In this document: in pieces, positions 20,147 through 30,516 of the stretch | How positions within the stretch are numbered: the stretch's first letter is position 1 | Layout: every line of letters begins with the position of its first letter | Origin: Pseudorasbora parva | Taxonomy: Eukaryota > Chordata > Actinopteri > Cypriniformes > Gobionidae | Direction: 5' to 3' | NCBI RefSeq assembly: GCF_024679245.1 | Contig: NC_090178.1 | Span: forward strand, 21,351,713 to 21,415,712 | Length of the DNA stretch: 64,000 nt | Position numbers and translations under genes: made by a program | The notes under the pieces: generated by a model | Seen by the model: only the letters and a program-made list of their open reading frames with translations | Told to the model about the DNA's origin: nothing | Database searches by the model: none

Positions 20147-23088
20147 GGTAGGTCTCCAAAAATTAGAATATTTTGGAAAAGTGTGTGAATTACTGAATTA
20201 AATGCAAAACTTGAAACGGATACATTATATAGATGTATACAACATGCTACATCATGTGATATATTCAAAAATAGAAGATCGTAACAAACAGTCAAATGGA
20301 TTTATAATTTAATTAAATTACTTATTTAATAACCAAATATAACCTGTAATACAACACGAACCCCGCCTCAGATCTGTTATTCAGAATGTGTGGACGCACT
20401 TCCAAGAACAACGTGCTGAAGCGTCACCTCAACCCAATTAATTCAAAACGATTTATTAAAATATTGTTTTCATTAATGTTATGTAATGTGACAGTCCCAA
20501 TCATAGTTATTATTAGTCGTGCGTTGCTGTTTGAACTGTGCGAGCTGAAGCGGATGCGCTGAATTAACACCGGTAAGTTAGGCAAGGTAAGGCACTGAAT
20601 CTCTTTGTTAGCGCATTATTTAACTAAACAAAAAGCTTCCTATATGAGATTAATCAGATTTATATAAAGTTAACAAAATATTACAAATTATATCTACACA
20701 AAATTTTGCGAATGCACAAGTGAACTTGAATTGAGTTGCTGATATTCATATTCAGAATGGGAGACGCGTACACACGCTCCTCCTAGAACGCTCTTAACAC
20801 GGCACCTTAACCCAATGACTTTACAACCATTTATTAAAATAGTGTTCTCGTTTCTGGTATATAATATGATCGTCCCAATCATAGTTATTATGCATTGCTC
20901 TGTATGCGCTAAAGCAGAAGCACTGAATGAAAACCGGTAGCCATCACTGACTGAAGCCACTTGCTAGTGCGTTTTATTTCACTAAAAGAAACGCATCCTG
21001 ATTCATCACATATATAACGTTACAAAATAAATGTAATATTTCAAATTACTTCAGCACAATCTGATGCGAATGCACAAGTGCACTTGAACTAAGTTACATG
21101 CGCGAGTCAGAATGCGTGACTCATGTTGTGCTAGGGCTGGACGATATGGCCAAAATTTATATCACGATATATTTCTTAATTTTGGTCGATACGATATAAT
21201 TTCGATATCGATATGAACTATATAAAAGCTTTAGAAAAACGACCAAGAACTGCCACAAAGGATTTCTGTACCTACAAACTTCTGACAAATTAATTTGCCA
21301 AGTCTATGAAACCTCCTCCTATAAAACTATATAATATTTTAGAAATAAAAACGGTACAAATAAATTAATGTTCACCTTTTATTTGTATTTAGCCTTTATA
21401 CGAACAAGAAATGTGAAATCACCATCAAATAAACAAGACTCACTTCGCAGACGCAGTTTATTGAGCATTTTCTTTTAAGTTATAAATTTCAGTGAAGAAC
21501 GATTCATAGCGCTATATTCTCCTTTTATGCAAAACTATACCTTTATCTACTGATGCACAAAAAAATAAATAAAATAAGACTCAATTCAGTGGCCTATTTG
21601 TGCTCTGTTTGAGATGAGTGCACGCTGCTTTTTGCAAGGCTTTAAACAGGAGAAAATTATACATTTTCGTGAAGCCATGTCTGACCGTCTTTCACAAGCT
21701 TTGAAAGGTAATTTAAACAAGAATGAACGCATTGGTGTTAATACATGACATTGTGTGCAAATGTGGAAAGTATTAAAACAAATGTGCCACTTGCCTCTTA
21801 CACAAATATGTACATGGATTATTTGTAACGCTTGGCATCGTATTGTTAGACATTAGATTGATGCATCTATGTCGATGTATTGTTACACCCCTAGTCGGCA
21901 CCTCTCCGGCACAAGTTTAATATCAGCCCCATTCGCACGGGATTCGTATTATCTGGGGACCTCTGGTGATTTGTAATCAATGCAATGAAACACACGGCAA
22001 ATAAACCCAAATAATTAACAATCACAATGTTTTATTACACTAGTGTTCTCATTAATGTTGTGTAATATGACAGTCCCAATAATAGTCATTATTAGCTGTG
22101 CATTGCTGTTGGAGCTGAAGCTGATCACCACCATGCTTTAACTACCGCCTCTAACGTTAATGATTAACCAAATGCATCCTTATGAGATAAATCAGCTATA
22201 GATAGGCCTGCACAATATAAACACAATATTACAACTTACATTTGCACAAAACAAAAGGCTGCGACTGCACATGCAAACTTGCAGTCATGATGAAGGAGTA
22301 ACTCCAGCTGTAAAATGGTCCCAAATAGAACTGGGGCACGCTCGCATCATTTTTCCTCCCGTTTTGCGGTTGAGCAGCACGCACGCGCATGACCCTGCTT
22401 AATCGATGATCGATAAGTCTTATCGATCAAATGTCTTATCGACAATTAATCGATCATCGATTAATCGTTGACATCCCTAATGTACACCAATAATGCGCTT
22501 TTTTCCAATGATCAGAGTAAGGAGTTAATCGCAGTAAAATGTTTACATGACTGGAGCAAACCTCTTCACTCCTACATGCAGTTTTTATTTTCGTATTATT
22601 TACACATAGCCCAATGCAGAACACAAATGATGAACTAATATACTGTCCACTGTTTTAATTTACGGACGTTAAATAATAAATAGGTTCTTATGGACGTATT
22701 TTGTTATTCTGTGCTGTGATGAAGACAGAAATATTATGTCGGTGACTGTAACAGTTTTATACACTACTGTCACGTTATCTGAGCTGTTTCTGGATAAAGG
22801 CAGACTGCTGCCGATTAATTGACAGTGAGTCGTGTTGACAGAGTTCAGGGAAAACGTCCTAATTTCTGTAATTAAATTTTTGTTTATTTTTGGTTGTATG
22901 TGCTATTCTAATTTTGTGAGATACTGAATTTGGGGTTTTCTTTAGATATAAGCTGTAGTAATCAAAATGAACATGCATAATATAAATATTTCGCATAGTG
23001 TCTAATGAATTTACATAACGTATGAGATTCACGTTGTAAATTTGAATTATTGAAACTTCCACAATATTCAAATTTTGTGAGACCTACC
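20147..23088. mobile_element. 2.9-kb inverted-repeat insertion in the unknown gene's intron
   Basis: Left GGTAGGTCTC at 20147-20156 and its complement at 23079-23088; similarity extends about 35 bp inward (AAAATTxGAATATTxTGGAA). Inside are three degenerate repeats of about 350 bp (around 20420-20580, 20800-20945 and 22013-22130), each with TTTATTA, then GACAGTCCCAATxATAGTxA. The unit is non-coding. Confidence 0.5.
21132..21893. mobile_element. hAT-type MITE nested in the inverted-repeat insertion
   Basis: Starts TAGGGCTGGACGATATGG, a terminus widespread in fish hAT-like repeats, and ends GTTACACCCCTA. It interrupts the third ~350-bp internal repeat near 21130. AT-rich, with no ORF of note. 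A further terminus, ATCGATTAATCG...CATCCCTA, lies at about 22430-22480. Confidence 0.5.
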
Positions 23089-23330
23089 TGTATTTACTTT
23101 GTGCATGTTATGGTTTATTTGAGCTAGCAGATGCTTTTGTCCAAAGTGGCTTACAAATAAAAACAGTACAAAGGTTCGCAATTAATAGCCTAATGAAAAT
23201 ACAATATAAAAGCATAAAAAACCATAACTAATAATAACTATTTAATTTATGCTGAAAATATGTCTTAAGGCCCCTTTTGAAAGACCCAAAACATCTTATG
23301 TTGTATTAATGGTATTTTACTTTGTCATAG

Positions 23331-23645
23331 GAGGAACAAGTAGAAGTGGAGGAGCTGCCCCTCACATTGAAACATATGTACCAGGCAGAATACATTGTGA
23401 GGAACAGTGTTGGGCTTTTCACTGGCCAGGTGCAAGAACCAAAATACATGTCCATGGATCATGATGAACGAAGGAAAGCATGGAGGGAGCTGGAGTTGAT
23501 GAACTGTGATGCCATGGAGCCTTTTACGTTTATTTTTGAAAACCTCCAGGACATGGAAGCATTCATGATAATTTGCAAAGACACCCTCAACCTGAGAGTA
23601 AATGCTGGAGTTGGGGTGCACAGTCACCCATATACATTTTGTTAG
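23331..23645 (+). CDS. unknown gene, last coding exon
   Basis: Acceptor TTTGTCATAG at 23321-23330, stop TAG at 23643-23645. In phase 0 it encodes 104 residues: an acidic start (EEQVEVEELPLT), LKHMYQAEYIVRNSVGLFTG, a charged stretch (DHDERRKAWRELELMNCDAM) and EPFTFIFENLQDMEAFMIIC. It looks like real protein: mixed composition and no low complexity. No domain was recognised. A second frame (GGTSRSGGAAPHIETY...) is open for 45 residues but fits the upstream exon phase less well. It is followed by a 3' UTR with a (TG)n repeat and AATAAA at 23779. Confidence 0.5.
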   Translation, partial: EEQVEVEELPLTLKHMYQAEYIVRNSVGLFTGQVQEPKYMSMDHDERRKAWRELELMNCDAMEPFTFIFENLQDMEAFMIICKDTLNLRVNAGVGVHSHPYTFC

Positions 23646-23726
23646 TGTGGGTGTATCTGGGTGACTGTGCACCCCACACTCTGCGTGAGAGGGAGAGAGT
23701 GTGTGTGTGGGAGACGGAGGGAGAGA

Positions 23727-23737
<11 letters not shown>

Positions 23738-23764
<27 letters not shown>
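23738..23764. repeat. (TG)n microsatellite in the putative 3' UTR
   Basis: Perfect TG array directly before the poly(A) signal region. Confidence 0.9.
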
Positions 23765-23767
<3 letters not shown>

Positions 23768-23778
23768 TTGTACTCATA

Positions 23779-23784
23779 AATAAA
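23779..23784 (+). terminator. AATAAA poly(A) signal of the unknown gene
   Basis: AATAAA 134 bp after the stop codon of the last unknown exon, followed within about 30 bp by TG-rich and T-rich sequence. Confidence 0.5.
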
Positions 23785-24997
23785 ACTTCTGTGTGAACAA
23801 ATGCTTCTTTCAAGTCATTTACACATAGCAGTCAACATCAAACATTGAAAATAATTTTACACAAGTCATTATAGAAGTATTATTGACATTATGCAAGAGC
23901 TGTATTGGTCTGCCATTGTCTGTGATGTTTGTTTGCTGTAATATTTACCAGTAAAGAGTAGGTTATAGCAACTTAATTAATTCATAAAACAACAATATTA
24001 TTATTGTTTTCATTTTAATTTAGTTTCTATTAAATTTCCCACAAATTCTACAGTACAACAGTGATATATTTCTCAAGTAAAACCGAACTTTCATTTTGAC
24101 GAGTTGCCGTGAATATACCTTTTAGTTTCTGCGTGTTTATGATATGACGGTGGTTTTTCTCAAATGAAACGGTGAAACGCAGATGAAGTGACTCTCAGAG
24201 TGGCTCTGGAGATGACGGACATGCGTTTATGTCCTCGTATGAGATGGAATCACACGACTGTCAAGCTCAATTCTTTGTAGGCCTATGGGTTTGAGGTAAA
24301 CTGCGGATCAGCGCCATTCATACCCACACACACAGGAGTCAGGAGGACACTCAGGATTCGTAGCATAAATAGTTTTTTTTGCTGTTTAATATTCACATAA
24401 ACTAGTCTATATCACCAGATGCGGTAGGGTATTATGTCCCTTGTCTTCTGTAAACAACATTGAAGGGATTATTTTCCTCATTTAGATTATATAGATAGCC
24501 TATATAGATCCATACTAATACAAAATTACTCAATTTAAAGGTTAACTATTAGCAGATATTAATTTTAAAAAACGCTACAAACCGTCTTTGACGGTTGATC
24601 ATACGTTCATGTAACGACTCACGTCCTTTGCTATTTATTTTGTGTTACATTTAAAAGCATCAAAATAGACATGCTGTTAAATGTAACACAAATATGACGC
24701 AAATTGTGCCGCCTTGCCGTCAAGTGTTTCATTTGTACCGATAGTGTAGGAAAACCGTGACGTTTTCTACTACGTAATTATGCGCATGCGTAGAACGGAT
24801 CGTGCAGGTGGAACGGATCGTGTACCGACAGGCTTGTTTGAGATGAGCAAAATCTGCGCAGAACCGATCACCGGTGATCAGCGCGAGATGCATGCCGGTT
24901 AGAAATGTGTCCGAGGGCGGTCCGCCTTGCTCTGATGTCATGCCGACGTATGTCAAAAATCTCTCGCGATGGCGAGGCGGATGTGTGGGGGCGGTTC

Positions 24998-25010
24998 AAG
25001 ATGGCGCTCT
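24998..25010 (+). promoter_or_regulatory. YY1-like motif in the L1 5' UTR
   Basis: CAAGATGGCG lies about 11 bp from the element's first base. A similar CAAGATGGC near the 5' end of mammalian L1 binds YY1 and sets the transcription start. The equivalence here is inferred. Confidence 0.4.
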
Positions 25011-25150
25011 AGCAACATGTGAATTGATGAGCTCCGCGAACTCAATTAGTATTATTGGTTTATAAAGCAATTAAAAAAAGATTCTGCCACTCTCTTTCAA
25101 TTCATAATATCAGTTAGTTAACAAATACTGTTTTATAAGAGAGTGACACA

Positions 25151-26083
25151 ATGGGCAAATCCGAAAAAAGGAAAAGCAAGAGCGCTCCTCAGGTAAACGT
25201 CAACACTGCCATTAAAACTGGTAAAGACCAAGCTTCCGGAAGTCTTGTAAAAGACAATCTTCATGACTACAGCAAGATAAATCCTGATTTTGATGATTTC
25301 ATGTTATGCGAGGAGGAATTTCCTGCTCTGCCAGACACTCCATGCAAATCTCCTGCTACCAAACAACGGAAGACCGTAAGTTATGACATTGCTGATGTTC
25401 TCTCGCAACTCGGTGGACTCTCGCAATTAATAAATACTCGGTCTGATTCTCTGGAAAACATGATAGGAGAGAATACACGCGCGATTACCAGCATGAAGGA
25501 GGTAATACATGAAAATACCAAACAAATCACAAGTGTCAAGGAAGCTATCGAATTCATGAGTGAGGAAGTTAACAGTCTGAAAATCAAGTACGGAGCGGTA
25601 GAGTCCAAGGTGGGTAAAGTGGAGCAGGCTACCACTGAACATGAGAGAAGACTGGCACATCTGGAGAGCTATTCGCGACGTTGGAATTTACGCATTTATG
25701 GCATCCCAGAGAAGGACAGAGAAAATGTTCGGGAATCGGTCATCCAGGTGTGTCAGCAACTCCTACCAGAAGACAAGGACAAACTTCCAAGCGCCATTGA
25801 CTCTGTACACCGACTTGGTCGCAAACAACCGAACAAAAACAGAGGGATTATTTTCCAGTTTACCTCCCGTTTCTACCGCGACGCCGTGTGGCGTGCAGCA
25901 AAGGAGTCGGCTTTTCTCAGGGAAAATAAACTGAAAATATCCGAGGATTTGTCCCCAGCAGATAAAGAGAGGAGAAACAAACTATGGCCAGCAGTGGAAA
26001 AAGCAAGACAAGACAATAAACGCGCTTACTTTATTGGTGGTAGGGCCTTTGTTGAAGGAGTCGAAATATACCCTCCAGCGTGA
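25151..26083 (+). CDS. L1 ORF1 protein (RNA-binding chaperone)
   Basis: 310 residues. A basic N-terminus (MGKSEKRKSKS) and an acidic middle are followed by a coiled coil at about residues 75-170 (repeated heptads: IGENTRAITSMKEVIHENTK and onward), an RRM-like region starting near YSRRWNLRIYGIPE (about residue 178) and a C-terminal domain with LRENKLKISEDLSPADKERR. This is the layout of L1 ORF1p, which trimerises and coats L1 RNA. Start: ATG at 25151, 165 bp into the element. No stop or frameshift. Confidence 0.92.
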   Translation: MGKSEKRKSKSAPQVNVNTAIKTGKDQASGSLVKDNLHDYSKINPDFDDFMLCEEEFPALPDTPCKSPATKQRKTVSYDIADVLSQLGGLSQLINTRSDSLENMIGENTRAITSMKEVIHENTKQITSVKEAIEFMSEEVNSLKIKYGAVESKVGKVEQATTEHERRLAHLESYSRRWNLRIYGIPEKDRENVRESVIQVCQQLLPEDKDKLPSAIDSVHRLGRKQPNKNRGIIFQFTSRFYRDAVWRAAKESAFLRENKLKISEDLSPADKERRNKLWPAVEKARQDNKRAYFIGGRAFVEGVEIYPPA

Positions 26084-26561
26084 AACTTTATGTAACGTTA
26101 CCTGATTTGGATATTCGAATCTCCTTTCGTGATATAGCCTACTGAGAGCGTGAGCTAACAGTTTGTTTAACTGAGAATTTATTTTATTTTTCTTATTATC
26201 TTCTCTTCAACGGACTTTATTTATTTAGTTCTTTTATCTTTTGACTTCAATCTAATCTAAAAAAAATCTCTTCTGAAGAAGAAGGGAGAAAAAAGAAGAG
26301 GAAAAAACAACTCGTTGCTCACGGATAAAACCAAGGAAGACTTTGAAGACTACCTCGATTATTATGCATATGCTAGGCCTACTAAATGTGGGATTACTAC
26401 AATTACTCTTTTTATTTTTTTATAGCCTGCCCTTGAGATTGAACAACATTATTTGCATTGGCACAGAGTTTGCTGTTCTCATCGTTCTGTGTATATTTGT
26501 TATTACACATTTTCTGAGACTTGTTTAATCTACCTTTATAATAGACTTCTTTTCTCGTTTT

Positions 26562-29500
26562 ATGTCTCTATCTTTAATTTCTTTTAACACTAGAGGGTTA
26601 AGAAACCTGACTAAAAGGAAAGCGGTTTTTCTATATCTTAAACAATTTAATTCAGATTTTTGCTTGCTGCAAGAATGTCACTCAACCAAAGAGGATTATA
26701 ATTTTTGGAGATCTCAGTGGGGATCAGATTTATGGATGGCTCATGGAACAAGTAATTCAGCTGGCGTTTGTATTCTTAGAAACCGTTTTAATGGGAAGAT
26801 TCTTTGCTCTGATTATGACCCAAGTGGACATTATATCTGTCTTGTAATGGAAATTTCAAATGTTAGATATGTTATTGTTAATATTTATGGGTTTAATCAA
26901 CAACAAAAAAACGAAAAACTTTTTGATCAAGTGGAAGAACTTGTGTTGAAATTGTTAACTAAATACCCCAATTCCTTTTTAGTTTTTGGAGGAGATTTTA
27001 ATGTGACGTTAGATAACATCTTAGACAGATGGCCCCCAAAGTCTCCTGATAATTCAAATTTGTACTTAAAGATGTTTATGCAACGTTTTTCTTTAGCTGA
27101 TTGCTGGCGAGATACTCATCCTTCTCAAAAAATATTTACTTGGAGTAATAATTCTCTTTCACACCAGTCTCGTATTGATATGTGGCTTATCTCTAGAGAT
27201 TTAAATAATGTATCCTCTAATATTATTCCATCGCCTCTCTCCGATCACAAATGCATCTCAATATGCATTCCTTTTTCAGATACTACTAATTTACATAGAA
27301 CTACCTCATATTGGAAAATGAATATCTCCTTGCTTAATTATAAGGAAGTAAAGGAAAAAGTACATTTTATAATTGTATATTACTGGGAAAAAGCAAATAA
27401 GGAAAACAGTTTTTGCTGTAATTGGGAATTAGCAAAATACGAAATTGGTAAATATCTACGTGCTTTTAGTAGCCAATTGGTTAAAAAGAAAAATAAGGAT
27501 GAGAATATTATAATATGCAAAATCTCAAATCTTCTTTCTAAAACAGTTTTATCGGATGCTGAAAAGGTTGAACTTTCTAATCATCAAAATGCATTAGATG
27601 AGTTTTATAAACAAAAAGCTGAGGGAGCATTTGTTAGATCACGGAAAAAATGGATGGAGAAAGGTGAGCAAAACTCCTCCTACTTTTTTAGATTGGAAAG
27701 ACAACAAATTAAATATAACCAGATTGAAAAGCTTATGATTGATGGAACTCTTTGTGAAGACCAGAAAGTCATTGCCAATTTTTGTGCCAAATTCTACAAC
27801 GATTTATATACTTCTAAATTTAACAAAAAACATGCTCATGACTTTTTTGAATCATTTTCTTCTATAAATCAATTAAGTGAATCTGATCAAGCTTTTTGTG
27901 AAGCCCCTATTACTTTAAGAGAAATCGATGATGCAATTAAGTCTTTAAAAACAAACAAATCCCCTGGTACAGATGGTTTAACATCCGAATTTTATCATGC
28001 ATTTAGTAAAAGTATAACCCCTTTTTTGTTGAATGTTTACAAGGAAAGCATAAATAAATCTTTCCTTCCACCGACTTTATGTCAAGGGTTGATCACCTTA
28101 ATCCCAAAACCAAATAAAAACCTGTCTTTAATAGATAATTGGCGTCCAATAACGTTATTAAACAATGATTACAAAATTATTGCCTTAGTATTGGCCAAAA
28201 GATTAAAAGGTGTATTACATTATATTATTGATGAAACTCAATCTGGCTTTATGCAAAATAGACACATATCTAATAATATAAGATTAATATTAGACATTTT
28301 AGATTACTCTGATATGATTAATAATAATAGCTTCATCTTTTTTTTGGATTATTATAAAGCATTTGATACTTTAGAACATAATTTTTTATTTCAAGCACTT
28401 AAAAAAATTGGCTTTGGTGATTCATTTTGTAAAATGGTTGAAGTGTTATATGTAAATGGGAATAGTTCAATTAAATTAAGCAATGGTACCTCTCCCAGGT
28501 TTTCTTTAGATCGTGGAGTTAGACAGGGATGCCCAGTGTCTCCTTATTTGTTTTTAATTGCAGTACAATTTTTAAATATGCATATTAGAATGAGTAATTT
28601 AAAAGGCATCACAATTGGAAATACAGAATTAATTATTAGTCAATTAGCTGATGACACAGCATTATTTTTAGAAGATTCATCTCAAATTTTAATAGCCCTA
28701 AACACCCTTCAAACATTTTCTAAAGCCTCTGGGCTAAGTCTAAATATTAATAAATGTGAACTACTTCCCATTAAAAGTTGTAGTGCTTCATCAATCTGTG
28801 GGATAGCTGTTAAAAGCACGATTAAATACCTTGGTATAGAAATAACTAAAGATAAAAACAGATGTGCTACTAATTTTAATTCAATTATTGCAAAAACAAA
28901 GAAAAAATTTAATTGTTGGCTTCAAAGAGATCTCTCTCTTAAAGGAAGAGTTTTGCTTACTAAAGCCGAGGGGCTATCTCGTCTATCTTATGCTGCCCAG
29001 TCTCTCTATGTTGATAAACCTACTGGTAATATGATCGATAGAGTCCTAACAGATTTTGTTTGGAAAAACAAAACACATTATTTGAAAAGATCTGTGATAC
29101 TGAACACCTATAATAAAGGTGGCTTAAATCTTATAGATTTCAGTTCCTTAAATTATACCTTTAAAATTAATTGGCTTCATCGGTATTTGAAAAATCAACA
29201 TTCCATTTGGTATATTTTTCCACAACAAGCTTTTTCATATATTGGAGGTATTCATTTTCTGTTGATGTGCAATTACAGTATTTCAAAAATTCCTATCAAA
29301 CTCTCAAATTTCCACCAGCAGGTACTTTTGGCATGGGCTTTAATATATAAACACAATTTTACCCCCCATAAATGTTTTATTTGGAACAATCAAAATATTT
29401 TATATAAAAATAGAATGCTTTTTTTGGACCAGTGGTTCAAAAATGGTCTGTTTTTAGTAAATCAATTATTTAATAATCAAGGCTTATTAATGACCTATAC

Positions 29501-30296
29501 TGAATTTCTTTGTGAATATAATTTGCCAGTTACCCCCAAAGAATTTGCTATAGTTATGGGAGCAATACCATCAGGAATTAGCATGCTCTTAAAAAACAGC
29601 AGTCATTCTACTCTTAATATTACTATTCCTCAACCAACAGAAACCCCTATAGGTACAATATGTTTTTCTAGAAAGAGGGATAGAAATTATAAGGTTAGAT
29701 CCCTTTTTCTTGAAAATATCATCTCTGTATCTCCCTCAATCTCTTATTGGAATAATTTATTTATAAATTTAAATTGGAAAAAGATTTGGTCCTTGCAACA
29801 AAAATACTTTCTGACCAATAAAGTAAAAGAAGTGTCTTTCAAAATAATAAATAAATTTTACCCTGTTAAACATTTCATGAGGAAATTTAAAACAGATATT
29901 GATATAAGATGTTCATTTTGTCAAGTCCATATAGAAACTGTTTATCATTTATTTTGGTCATGCTACTATGTCAAACAACTTTGGAAAAATATTGAGGCCT
30001 TTATTAATGATAATATCCAGCAAGGCATATCCATAACTTTTAAAGACATTATTTTTGGTCATTATGGCTGCGACCCTAGTAAAAACAACGCTGTCTTTGT
30101 TATAAATTTAATGTTTATTCTTTGTAAATTCTATATCCACAAATGTAAATTCACTAACAACAAGCCAATTTTTTGTGTCTTTTTGAAAGAATTTAACATA
30201 TATCTTAGCACTATATCATCCTCTTTAAATAAGAAAGCAAGTAAAACGACCTCTATATGTAATGACTTTAATCTGCATACCCTAACTGATGTATAA
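26562..30296 (+). CDS. L1 ORF2 protein (endonuclease, reverse transcriptase)
   Basis: 1244 residues, uninterrupted. The N-terminal APE-type endonuclease has FNTRGL, LLQECH, VNIYGFN, GGDFNV, SRIDMWLIS and SDHK, including the catalytic Asn, Glu, Asp and His positions. Reverse transcriptase spans about residues 440-780: TNKSPGTDGLTSEFYHAF, LIPKPNK, WRPITLLNNDYKI, FLDYYKAFDTLEH, GVRQGCPVSPYLF and the catalytic QLADDTALF. A C-terminal cysteine region (CSFCQVHIETVYHLFWSC) fits the C-x2-C...H-x4-C motif of L1 ORF2. It nicks target DNA and copies L1 RNA there. The length and motifs suggest it is functional. Confidence 0.95.
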   Translation: MSLSLISFNTRGLRNLTKRKAVFLYLKQFNSDFCLLQECHSTKEDYNFWRSQWGSDLWMAHGTSNSAGVCILRNRFNGKILCSDYDPSGHYICLVMEISNVRYVIVNIYGFNQQQKNEKLFDQVEELVLKLLTKYPNSFLVFGGDFNVTLDNILDRWPPKSPDNSNLYLKMFMQRFSLADCWRDTHPSQKIFTWSNNSLSHQSRIDMWLISRDLNNVSSNIIPSPLSDHKCISICIPFSDTTNLHRTTSYWKMNISLLNYKEVKEKVHFIIVYYWEKANKENSFCCNWELAKYEIGKYLRAFSSQLVKKKNKDENIIICKISNLLSKTVLSDAEKVELSNHQNALDEFYKQKAEGAFVRSRKKWMEKGEQNSSYFFRLERQQIKYNQIEKLMIDGTLCEDQKVIANFCAKFYNDLYTSKFNKKHAHDFFESFSSINQLSESDQAFCEAPITLREIDDAIKSLKTNKSPGTDGLTSEFYHAFSKSITPFLLNVYKESINKSFLPPTLCQGLITLIPKPNKNLSLIDNWRPITLLNNDYKIIALVLAKRLKGVLHYIIDETQSGFMQNRHISNNIRLILDILDYSDMINNNSFIFFLDYYKAFDTLEHNFLFQALKKIGFGDSFCKMVEVLYVNGNSSIKLSNGTSPRFSLDRGVRQGCPVSPYLFLIAVQFLNMHIRMSNLKGITIGNTELIISQLADDTALFLEDSSQILIALNTLQTFSKASGLSLNINKCELLPIKSCSASSICGIAVKSTIKYLGIEITKDKNRCATNFNSIIAKTKKKFNCWLQRDLSLKGRVLLTKAEGLSRLSYAAQSLYVDKPTGNMIDRVLTDFVWKNKTHYLKRSVILNTYNKGGLNLIDFSSLNYTFKINWLHRYLKNQHSIWYIFPQQAFSYIGGIHFLLMCNYSISKIPIKLSNFHQQVLLAWALIYKHNFTPHKCFIWNNQNILYKNRMLFLDQWFKNGLFLVNQLFNNQGLLMTYTEFLCEYNLPVTPKEFAIVMGAIPSGISMLLKNSSHSTLNITIPQPTETPIGTICFSRKRDRNYKVRSLFLENIISVSPSISYWNNLFINLNWKKIWSLQQKYFLTNKVKEVSFKIINKFYPVKHFMRKFKTDIDIRCSFCQVHIETVYHLFWSCYYVKQLWKNIEAFINDNIQQGISITFKDIIFGHYGCDPSKNNAVFVINLMFILCKFYIHKCKFTNNKPIFCVFLKEFNIYLSTISSSLNKKASKTTSICNDFNLHTLTDV

Positions 30297-30470
30297 ATAT
30301 CTTACCCTCATCTTCTAATGTTCTTGTTCTATTATCTTTCTTCTCTTTACTTTATTCTTTCTTGCCTTTATTTTCTGATGACATTGGACATATTGTTGAT
30401 GCATCCTTTGTATTATTGTGCATTGTTACAAACTTGTATATTATAGACATGTCATCTCTCTTTTGCATTA

Positions 30471-30516
<46 letters not shown>

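Larger units (their letters stand above)
18379..24829 (+). mobile_element. 6.45-kb TIR-bounded element with a spliced gene, family unknown
   Basis: A 47-bp perfect inverted repeat at 18379-18425 and 24783-24829 starts GTCGGTACACGATCCG. After a short gap on the right side both copies continue with GTAGTAG. Inside each TIR the 10-mer CGATCCGTTC occurs twice, and a variant (CGATCTGTTC) lies subterminally at 18494, as in transposase-bound ends. TGCGCATGCGCA palindromes (18445-18456, and similar near 24781) could act as promoter sites. The interior holds the unknown exons at 19351-23645 and an AATAAA at 23779. No clear target-site duplication is seen; both flanks are other repeats. No known transposase was recognised. 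Confidence 0.6.
24987..30512 (+). mobile_element. full-length L1-clade LINE with 13-bp TSD
   Basis: The target-site duplication GAGGCGGATGTGT occurs at 24974-24986 and 30513-30525. The element starts GGGGGCGGTTCAAGATGGCG and ends in an AATAAA and about 40 A residues. It contains two intact ORFs (25151-26083 and 26562-30296) separated by 478 bp. Full length, perfect duplications, a long pure A tail and intact ORFs all point to a very recent insertion. Confidence 0.93.

Noticed and set aside
23249..23464. Alternative frame over the last unknown exon (GGTSRSGGAAPHIETY...)
   Set aside because: It ends early at a stop and its upstream phase is less consistent than the 104-residue frame.
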